DNA of 64,000 nucleotides from Xestospongia bergquistia (Eukaryota > Porifera > Demospongiae > Haplosclerida > Petrosiidae). Position numbers and translations under genes: made by a program. Below are positions 49,601-61,600 of this stretch, one piece after another (within the stretch, counting starts at the first letter, position 1; each line of letters begins with the position of its first letter). Below the pieces are notes generated by a model. It was not told where the DNA came from, did not search any database, and saw only the letters and a program-made list of their open reading frames with translations. The stretch spans positions 1,922,001 to 1,986,000 of the forward strand of contig OZ014422.1 of assembly GCA_963965975.1 (NCBI GenBank), read 5' to 3'.

Positions 49601-52600
49601 TTGTCATACTTCATTACGTAAACTTGATGCTGGACAGATTTGTACAGATGATGGTGTAGCCGGTGCTCAATGCAAAATCATAACCAAAAGATGTTGTGGT
49701 GAAGATCCTGAGCCATCAACAACAAAGATATCTATCACTACCACCAGTTATGAATGTATATTATCTTCAAGTGTGACTGTATCACCAACTCCATTAAGAC
49801 CTGGTTAGTTTATTTAGTAAAGTAAGCAATGTGTCTATCTAATAAATATAACTTGAGATGTTCATTTATTATGGTAATCTTACAAAGAGAATGTAAATTA
49901 ATTGAGCAAACATCTCATGAGGCACTGTAGCATTATAGTGTACTGTTATTTCAAGATGATAAAATTATAAAGATTTTATTTGTTTGTGCTCTTTTTTATT
50001 AAAGTTATATAAAAATATATGTCTACTTATGCCTACAATATTGTCAATATTCCTATAATTTTTAATATAATCATTGGAATTTAATATATTTGTCAACTAA
50101 ATAACTGTAGCAATATAAATACAATGTTCACTACTACCAATATACATAATAAGAATTTATTATAATAGCCATGCATTGTCTCCATAGCAATAATAAGTCC
50201 AATTATAGATAATAGTAATTTTTTATAAATAATTTTATGTATAATTATCTTTTGTCTTTGTTTATTAATCTTGCTTAGAACCAGCTTATGTTATTAGTAT
50301 CAGTGATGATCAAACAGCTATTAATGGTAGCACAGTTACAATAGAGTGTATTGCTGGTGGTATTCCAAGTGTCTTTACCTATGAATGGAAGAAAAATGGT
50401 GTAACTATTCCAGGACAAACAGGATCAACATTGACAATATCCAGTGTTACTACCAGTGACATTGGAGAATATAAATGTACACCTTCTAACTCATATGGTA
50501 ACACAAACAGTTCCTCTAGCATTCTTAGTGTCAATGGTAAGTTCACAAATACATTTACTCCATTTAACAATCTCTGTTGTTTTATAATCTTTTGTTAGTT
50601 CCTCTTGCAATCAATGGATTAGTTCCTCAAACAATTTCTGGATTTGTTCCTAGTGCTTCCAATGGATATATTATTATTCCATCTAATTCTAAAATCAATT
50701 TGACTTTATCTGGTGATTTGATAACAATGGTATTAAGTCCTGTTGACTCAGGAATCTACAATATTACATCTCCTGACTTCAATGGAGCTATCGTTGTACT
50801 TACACTAACTGTTTATGGTTAGTTTCTCTATAACTATGTCTACAATATTGTCAATATTACTATTGATTTCATTTTGCTTAGAACCAGCTTATGTTATTAG
50901 TATCAGTGATGATCAAACAGCTATTAATGGTAGCACAGTTAAAATAGAGTGTATTGCTGGTGGTATTCCAAGTGTCTTTACCTATGAATGGATGAAAAAT
51001 GGTGTAACTATCCCAGGACAAACAGGATCAACATTAACAATATCCAGTGTTACTACCAGTGACATTGGAGAATATAAATGTACACCTTCTAACTCATATG
51101 GTAACACAAACAGTTCCTCTAGCATTCTTAGTGTCAATGGTAAGTTCACAAATACATTTACTCCATTTAACAATCTCTGTTGTTTTATAATCCTTTGTTA
51201 GTTCCTCTTGCAATCAATGGATTAGTTCCTCAAACAATTTCTGGATTTGTTCCTAGTGCTTCCAATGGATATGTTATTATTCCATTTAATTCTAAAATCA
51301 ATTTGACTTTATCTGGTGATTTGATAACAATGGTATTAAGTCCTGTTGACTCAGGAACCTACAATATTACATCTCCTGATTTCAATGGAGCTATCGTTGT
51401 ACTTACACTAACTGTTTATGGTTAGTTTCTCTATAACTATGTCTACAATATTGTAAATTTACTATTGATTTCATTTTGCTTAGAACCAGCTTATGTTATT
51501 AGTATCAGTGATGATCAAACAGCTATTAATGGTAGCACAGTTACAATAGAGTGTATTGCTGGTGGTATTCCAAGTGTCTTTACTTATGAATGGATGAAAA
51601 ATGGTGTAACTATTCCAGGACAAACAGGATCATCATTAACAATATCCAGTGTTACTACCAGTGACATTGGAGAATATAAATGTACACCTTCTAACTCATA
51701 TGGTAACACAAACAGTTCCTCTAGCATTCTTAGTGTCAATGGTAAGTTCACAAATACATTTACTTCATTTAACAATCTCTGTTGTTTTATAATCCTTTGT
51801 TAGTTTCTCTTGCAATCAATGGATTAGTTCCTCAAACAATTTCTGGATTTGTTCCTAGTGCTTCCAATGGATATGTTATTATTCCATTTAATTCTAAAAT
51901 CAATTTGACTTTATCTGGTGATTTGATAACAATGGTATTAAGTCCTGACGACTCAGGAACCTACAATATTACATCTCCTGACTTCAATGGAGCTATCATT
52001 GTACTTACACTAACTGTTTATGGTTAGTTTCTCTATAACTATGTCTACAATATTGTCAATATTACTATTGATTTCATTTTGCTTAGAACCAGCTTATGTT
52101 ATTAGTATCAGTGATGATCAAACAGCTATTAATGGTAGCACAGTTACAATAGAGTGTATTGCTGGTGGTATTCCAAGTGTCTTTACCTATGAATGGATGA
52201 AAAATGGTGTAACTATTCCAGGACAAACAGGATCAACATTAACAATATCCAGTGTTACTACCAGTGACATTGGAGAATATAAATGTACACCTTCTAACTC
52301 ATATGGTAACACAAACAGTTCCTCTAGCATTCTTAGTGTCAATGGTAAGTTCACAAATACATTTACTCCATTTAACAATCTCTGTTGTTTTATAATCCTT
52401 TGTTAGTTCCTCTTGCAATCAATGGATTAGTTCCTCAAACAATTTCTGGATTTGTTCCTAGTGCTTCCAATGGATATGTTATTATTCCATTTAATTCTAA
52501 AATCAATTTGACTTTATCTGGTGATTTGATAACAATGGTATTAAGTCCTGTTGACTCAGGAACCTACAATATTACATCTCCTGATTTCAATGGAGCTATC

Positions 52601-55600
52601 GTTGTACTTACACTAACTGTTTATGGTTAGTTTCTCTATAACTATGTCTACAATATTGTAAATTTACTATTGATTTCATTTTGCTTAGAACCAGCTTATG
52701 TTATTAGTATCAGTGATGATCAAACAGCTATTAATGGTAGCACAGTTACAATAGAGTGTATTGCTGGTGGTATTCCAAGTGTCTTTACTTATGAATGGAT
52801 GAAAAATGGTGTAACTATTCCAGGACAAACAGGATCATCATTAACAATATCCAGTGTTACTACCAGTGACATTGGAGAATATAAATGTACACCTTCTAAC
52901 TCATATGGTAACACAAACAGTTCCTCTAGCATTCTTAGTGTCAATGGTAAGTTCACAAATACATTTACTTCATTTAACAATCTCTGTTGTTTTATAATCC
53001 TTTGTTAGTTCCTCTTGCAATCAATGGATTAGTTCCTCAAACAATTTCTGGATTTGTTCCTAGTGCTTCCAATGGATATGTTATTATTCCATTTAATTCT
53101 AAAATCAATTTGACTTTATCTGGTGATTTGATAACAATGGTATTAAGTCCTGACGACTCAGGAACCTACAATATTACATCTCCTGACTTCAATGGAGCTA
53201 TCATTGTACTTACACTAACTGTTTATGGTTAGTTTCTCTATAACTATGTCTACAATATTGTCAATATTACTATTGATTTCATTTTGCTTAGAACCAGCTT
53301 ATGTTATTAGTATCAGTGATGATCAAACAGCTATTAATGGTAGCACAGTTAAAATAGAGTGTATTGCTGGTGGTATTCCAAGTGTCTTTACCTATGAATG
53401 GATGAAAAATGGTGTAACTATCCCAGGACAAACAGGATCAACATTAACAATATCCAGTGTTACTACCAGTGACATTGGAGAATATAAATGTACACCTTCT
53501 AACTCATATGGTAACACAAACAGTTCCTCTAGCATTCTTAGTGTCAATGGTAAGTTCACAAATACATTTACTCCATTTAACAATCTCTGTTGTTTTATAA
53601 TCCTTTGTTAGTTCCTCTTGCAATCAATGGATTAGTTCCTCAAACAATTTCTGGATTTGTTCCTAGTGCTTCCAATGGATATGTTATTATTCCATTTAAT
53701 TCTAAAATCAATTTGACTTTATCTGGTGATTTGATAACAATGGTATTAAGTCCTGTTGACTCAGGAACCTACAATATTACATCTCCTGATTTCAATGGAG
53801 CTATCGTTGTACTTACACTAACTGTTTATGGTTAGTTTCTCTATAACTATGTCTACAATATTGTAAATTTACTATTGATTTCATTTTGCTTAGAACCAGC
53901 TTATGTTATTAGTATCAGTGATGATCAAACAGCTATTAATGGTAGCACAGTTACAATAGAGTGTATTGCTGGTGGTATTCCAAGTGTCTTTACTTATGAA
54001 TGGATGAAAAATGGTGTAACTATTCCAGGACAAACAGGATCATCATTAACAATATCCAGTGTTACTACCAGTGACATTGGAGAATATAAATGTACACCTT
54101 CTAACTCATATGGTAACACAAACAGTTCCTCTAGCATTCTTAGTGTCAATGGTAAGTTCACAAATACATTTACTTCATTTAACAATCTCTGTTGTTTTAT
54201 AATCCTTTGTTAGTTCCTCTTGCAATCAATGGATTAGTTCCTCAAACAATTTCTGGATTTGTTCCTAGTGCTTCCAATGGATATGTTATTATTCCATTTA
54301 ATTCTAAAATCAATTTGACTTTATCTGGTGATTTGATAACAATGGTATTAAGTCCTGTTGACTCAGGAACCTACAATATTACATCTCCTGACTTCAATGG
54401 AGCTATCGTTGTACTTACACTAACTGTTTATGGTTAGTTTCTCTATAACTATGTCTACAATATTGTAAATTTACTATTGATTTCATTTTGCTTAGAACCA
54501 GCTTATGTTATTAGTATCAGTGATGATCAAACAGCTATTAATGGTAGCACAGTTACAATAGAGTGTATTGCTGGTGGTATTCCAAGTGTCTTTACTTATG
54601 AATGGATGAAAAATGGTGTAACTATTCCAGGACAAACAGGATCATCATTAACAATATCCAGTGTTACTACCAGTGACATTGGAGAATATAAATGTACACC
54701 TTCTAACTCATATGGTAACACAAACAGTTCCTCTAGCATTCTTAGTGTCAATGGTAAGTTCACAAATACATTTACTTCATTTAACAATCTCTGTTGTTTT
54801 ATAATCCTTTGTTAGTTTCTCTTGCAATCAATGGATTAGTTCCTCAAACAATTTCTGGATTTGTTCCTAGTGCTTCCAATGGATATGTTATTATTCCATT
54901 TAATTCTAAAATCAATTTGACTTTATCTGGTGATTTGATAACAATGGTATTAGGTCCTGTTGATTCAGGAACCTACAATATTACATCTCCTGACTTCAAT
55001 GAAGCTATTGTTGTACTTACACTAACTGTTTATGGTTAGTTGAGTTATCTGGGGTACCATATTGAAAATGAAAATAATATTAGGATCATAAATATCTATA
55101 CATAGTTTCATATAATACTATCATACTGAGATATTAAGCTAAATTTTGACTGATTTGGTGATGCTAGGTCGAAATGATACCTGATTTGAACCACTCAAGT
55201 CAGGTATTACTTGACTCTAACTAGAGTGTCACTAATGTAAAAAATTAGTAGCATATATTGGTTGTACTTCACTAAAGACAAGTATGTTCATAATACAACT
55301 TATTGAGTTATACACTAAAGTATTTGCGTCAGTGTAAGTGTATTACTGTAAATATAGTTACATGTTGGTATGCCTATTAGTTATATACATGGAAATATAT
55401 ATCATAGTGTGAAGGAAGTAACTTAGTCTTGTACAAAATAAGTTGTTTTATTAACTAACTGTTAGTCTTGATGCTATGATATTTGTTGTTTTATTAATTT
55501 TTGTAGTCCCAAATATTAAAATGGTTAATCCTATTATAACAACTACTGAGGATGTTGGGACTGTTGGTGTTTGTGTTGAGCTGACTGGAAATGGCTATCA

Positions 55601-58600
55601 GTTAGGTAGTAATCTGACTGTTACTTTAACAGACATTGGAACTCCAAATACAGCATGTATGTTAACCATCTGTTTAAACTTTCTAATAAATCTATCTTTT
55701 CTCTATAGTTGGTTCTGACTACATCTTTACTAGACCACTTATAGTGACATTTGTCTCTGGTGCTGTACCAGGCAATAATATATCATGCACTAATATTACA
55801 ATCATTAACGATAGTGCATTAGAGGGCACACACAATTTTACTATTGCAATTGATCTGAACACTACTCTTTACAATATTTCCTCACCTAGTGAATCCATTA
55901 TTTCAATTACTGACAATGAAGGTCAGTTCAAAGCTTCTTTAGAACAAAAAATGATTTACAACTTTTTAATTTATTTTTTAGATGTCAATGTAACTTTACA
56001 GCCCTTTACTGCAGTAATAGAGAGTTCACCATATATTAATGTGTGTGTGGAGTTAAGTAATGTTCCTGCTGATGGATTGGAAGTAGACATTATTGTGGAT
56101 ATATCTACAAAAGACAATACAGCTAAAAGTAATAACTCTAACACTAAACAATATAATTAATGTGACATTATAATGATTAGTATATAGTAGATGTTTGTCA
56201 CACTACATTACAGGACTTATATTTATTATAAAGAACTAAATTACTATCATTTCTGCATATTATCATTATGATTATTTTATAGGTACACCTCCAGCTGACT
56301 ATATCCCATTTTCAACTCAAATCATATTTCCTAGTGGGGTCTTTTCTGGTGAAGTTCGTTGCAAAAATGTTTCCACAATTGTTGATGACATGATTTTTGA
56401 ATATAATGAAACATTTATAGTAGAAATAACTAATGTCTCTCCATCAGTCACCATAGGAAGTCCTTCTTCTGCTCTGTTGACAATTATTGACAATGAAAGT
56501 AAGTTATATTAATCTATACACAACCTGCAGTTAGTATAGTTTTACTTATATAGATAATAATTGTTAATAATGTAAATGTTGCTGACAATTTTTTCCAAAA
56601 TAATATGTTAATAGTATTTCATTGCAATATTCAAACTTGTAAGCTATATATTATATATATATGCGTGTGTGTGTGTGTATTGTGAGCGCATTTCTCAAGC
56701 AAAATCCTAACTAACATTATGTCCACTTCTATTTTGGAACTTCTTATGGTGCTGGTTGCCAGAAAATTATTCCTATTTTGAAAAATACACAATATGCCAT
56801 ACAGTAGATACTATGTTTGTTTTGTTTTTAGTATTTTATTGTTATTTATTGTTTTTTATTTGTTTATATAGTAAACAGTACTACCATCAGCAGTATTAGT
56901 GTACTAACTGAAGCAATGAAGACAACTGCTACATATATGACATCACAATTTATAACAACTATAGTACCAACATCAATATCATTAGCTTTGTGTGTACCTA
57001 CTGTTTCTGTTGTTAAATCATCAGTTTTAACTGTATCACCCACTCCATTAAGACCTGGTTAGTTTATCTTATATTATATTGTAATTGTCATTATGTTTTC
57101 TTCTTGTATTGATGTAGCTGTGTCAGCTTGTTGTGAGCTTGGATATAGAAAAGCATTTGAGACTGGACTAAGTACATTTTGTTTTGGTCTAACATTTTCA
57201 TCAGAGCCACAATGTAATAATGAAGCTCAGCAATGTTGTGAATGTTGTCATACTTCATTACGTAAACTTGATGCTGGACAGATTTGTACAGATGATGGTG
57301 TAGCCGGTGCTCAATGCAAAATTATAACCAAAAGATGTTGTGGTGAAGATCCTGAGCCATCAACAACAAAAATATCTATTACTACCACCAGTTATGAATG
57401 TATATTGTTGACAAGTGTAGAGGCTACAATAACTAAACCAGTAATAGCAACTACTGAACCAGTGGATACTACAACTTTAGCTCCAATACCAACAGTACCT
57501 GATACTCTACCTACTACAGCTACTGAACCAATGGATACTACAACTTTAGCTCCAAAATCAACAGTACCTGATACCATCACTTTAGCTCCATCATTAACAG
57601 AAAGTGTAACAAAAATTGTTTCTGCTCCTGAAACAGTGACTATATCAAGTGAACTAGTTGACCCTAGTGTAATAGAGATTGAAACCATGAGGCCAGGTAT
57701 TATAGTTTCTACTTCTCTCTCAGCTGTTGAAGGACAGATTACAACTGTAACTAAACCAGTGGATACTACAACTTTAGCTCCAACACCAACAGTACCTGAT
57801 ACTTTAACTACTACAGCTACTGAACCAGTGGATACTACAACTTTAGCTCCAAGACCAACAGTACCTGATACTTTAACTACTACAGATACTGAACCAGTCG
57901 ATACTACAACTTTAGCTCCAACACCAATAGTACCTGATACTCTAACTACTACAGCTACTGAACCAGTGGATACTACAACCTTAGCTCCAACACCAACAGT
58001 ACCTAATACTCTAACTACTACTGTTACTGAACCAGTGGATACTACAACCTTAGCTCCAACACCAACAGTACCTGATACTCTAACTACTACAGCTACTGAA
58101 CCAGTGGATACTACAACTTTAGCTCCAAAATCAACAGTACCTGATACCATCACTTTAGCTCCATCATTAACAGACAGTGTGTCAAAAATTGTTTCTGCTC
58201 CTGAAACAGTGACTATATCAAGTGAACTAGTTGACACTAGTGTAATAGAGATTGAAACCATGAGGCCAGGTATTATAGTTTCTACTTCTCTCTCAGCTGT
58301 TGAAGGACAGATTACAACTTTAACTAAACCAGTGGATGCTACAACTTTAGCTCCAAGACCAACAGCACCTGATACTCTAACTACTACAGCTACTGAACCA
58401 GTGGATACTACAACTTTAGCTCCAACACCAACAGTACCTGATACTCTAACTACTACAGCTACTGAACCAGTGGATACAACAACTTTAGCTCCAACACCAA
58501 CAGTACCTGATACTCTAACTACTACAGCTACTGAACCAGTGGATACTAAAACCTTAGCTCCAATATCAACAGTACCTGATACTCTAACTACTACAGCTAC

Positions 58601-61600
58601 TGAGCCAGTGGATACTACAACTTTAGCTACATTTATGACATCACAATTTATAACAACTATAGTACCAACATCAATATCATTAGCTTTGTGTGTACCTACT
58701 GTTTCTGTTGTTAAATCATCAGTTTTAACTGTATCACCCACTCCATTAAGACCTGGTTAGTTTATCTTGTATTATATTGTAATTGTCATTATGTTATCTT
58801 CTTGTATTGATGTAGCTGTGTCAGCTTGTTGTGAACTTGGATATAGAAAAGCATTTGAGACTGGACTAAGTACATTTTGTTTTGGTCTAACATTTTCATC
58901 AGAGCCACAATGTAATAATGAAGCTCAGCAATGTTGTGAATGTTGTCATACTTCATTACGTAAACTTGATGCTGGACAGATTTGTACAGATGATGGTGTA
59001 GCCGGTGCTCAATGCAAAATCATAACCAAAAGATGTTGTGGTGAAGATTCTGAGCCACCAACAACAAAGATATCTATCACTACCACCAGTTATGAATGTA
59101 TATTGTTGACAAGTGTAGAGGCTACAATGACTAAACCAGTAACAGCAACTACTGAACCAATGGATACTACAACTTTAGCTCCAATACCAACAGTACCTGA
59201 TACTCTACCTACTACAGCTACTGAACTAGTGGACATTACAACTTTAGCTCCAACACCAACAGTACCTGATACTCTAACTACTATAGCTACTGAACCAGTG
59301 GATACAACAACTTTAGCTCCAAGACCAACAGCACCTGATACTTTAACTACTACAGCTACTGAACCAGTGGATACAACAACTTTAGCTCCAACACCAACAG
59401 TACCTGATAGTCTAACTACTACAGCTACTGAACTAGTGGATACTACAACTTTAGCTCCAACACCAACAGTACCTGATACTCTAACTACTACAGCTACTGA
59501 ACCAGTGGATACAACAACTTTAGCTCCAACACCAACAGTACCTGATACTCTAACTACTACAGCTACTGAACCAGTGGATACTACAACTTTAGCTCCAAAA
59601 TCAACAGTACCTGATACCATCACTTTAGCTCCATCATTAACAGACAGTGTGTCAAAAATTGTTTCTGCTCCTGAAACAGTGACTATATCAAGTGAACTAG
59701 TTGACACTAGTGTAATAGAGATTGAAACCATGAGGCCAGGTATTATAGTTTCTACTTCTCTCTCAGCTGTAGGAGGACAGATTATAACTGTAACTAAACC
59801 AGTGGATACTACAACTTTAGCTCCAACACCAACAGTACTTGATACTCTAACTACTACAGCTACTGAACCAGTGGATACAACAACTTTAGCTCCGACACCA
59901 ACAGTACCTGATACTCTAACTACTACAGCTACTGAAACAGTCGATACTAAAACTTTAGCTCCAACACCAACAGTACCTGATACTCTAACTACTACAGCTA
60001 CTGAACCAGTCGATACTAAAACTTTAGCTCCAACACCAACAGTACCTGATACTCTAACTACTACAGCTACTGAACCAGTGGATGCTACAACTTTAGCTCC
60101 AACACCAACAGTACCTGATACTCTAACTACTACAGCTACTGAACCAGTGGATACAACAACTTTAGCTCCAAGACCAACAGTACCTGATACTCTAACTACT
60201 ACAGCTACTGAACCAGTGGATGCTACAACTTTAGCTCCAACACCAACAGTACCTGATACTCTAACTACTACACCTACTGAACCAGTTGATACTACAACTT
60301 TAGCTCCAACACTAACAGTACCTGATACTCTAACTACTACAGCTACTGAACCAGTGGATACTACAACTTTAGCTCCAACACCAACAGATACTCTAACTAC
60401 TACAGCTACTGAACCAGTGAATACAACAACTTTAGCTCCAACACCAACAGTACCTGATACTACAACTACTGAACCAGTAGATACTACAACTTTAGCTCCA
60501 ACACCAACAGTACCTGATACTCTAACTACTACAGCTACTGAACCAGTGGATACCACAACTTTAGCTCCAACACCAACAGTACCTGATACTCTAACTACTA
60601 CAGCTACTGATTCAGTCGATACTAAAACTTTAGCTCCAACACCAACAGTACCTGATACTCAAACTACTACAGCTACTGAACCAGTGGATACTACAACTTT
60701 AGCTCCAACACCAACAGTACCTGATACTCTAACTACTACAGCTACTGAACCAGTTGATACTACAACTTTAGCTCCAACACCAACAGATACTCTAACTACT
60801 ACAGCTACTGAACCAGTGGATGCTACAACTTTAGCTCCAACACCAACAGTACCTGATACTCTAACTACTACAGCTACTGAACCAGTTGATACTACAACTT
60901 TAGCTCCAACACCAACAGTACCTGATACTCTAACTACTACAGCTACTGAACCAGTTGATACTACAACTTTAGCTCCAACACCAACAGATACTCTAACTAC
61001 TACAGCTACTGAACCAGTGAATACAACAACTTTAGCTCCAACACCAACAGTACCTGATACTACAACTACTGAACCAGTAGATACTACAACTTTAGCTCCA
61101 ACACCAACAGTACCTGATACTCTAACAACTACAGCTACTGAACCAGTGGATACAACAACTTTAGCTCCGACACCAACAGTACCTGATACTACAACTACTG
61201 AACCAGTAGATACTACAACTTTAGCTCCAACACCAACAGTACCTGATACTCTAACTACTATAACTACTGAACCAGTGGATACTACAACCTTATCTCCAAC
61301 ACCAACAGTACCTGATACTTTAACTACCACAGCTACTGAACCAGTGGATACAACAACTTTAGCTCCGACACCAACAGTACCTGATACTTTAACTACCACA
61401 GCTACTGAACCAGTGGATACAACAACTTTAGCTCCGACACCAACAGTACCTGATACTTTAACTACCACAGCTACTGAATCAGTGGATACAACAACTTTAG
61501 CTCCGACACCAACAGTACCTTATACTTTAACTACCACAGCTACTGAACCAGTGGATACAACTTTAGCTCCAAGACCAACAGTATCTGATACTTTAACTAC

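Noticed and set aside
26750-53611. ATG at each B-exon end reading through the intron as a signal-peptide-like stretch (MVSFSITMSTILSILLLI) into the next A exon
   Set aside because: Tempting as internal starts, but the hydrophobic stretch comes from a T-rich 64-bp intron. In block 7 alternate introns lack one base and lose the frame, so it is not maintained.
26314-54787. Repeated 62-63-codon antisense frames under each A exon
   Set aside because: They are exact complements of the Ig exon repeated with it and stop at fixed points; the sense strand has splice sites, Ig motifs and a consistent phase.
57093-57117. MFSSCIDVAVSA as a separate start before FLD8
   Set aside because: This is intron sequence before a TTGATGTAG acceptor shared by every FLD exon; the exon joins the upstream linker in phase 1.
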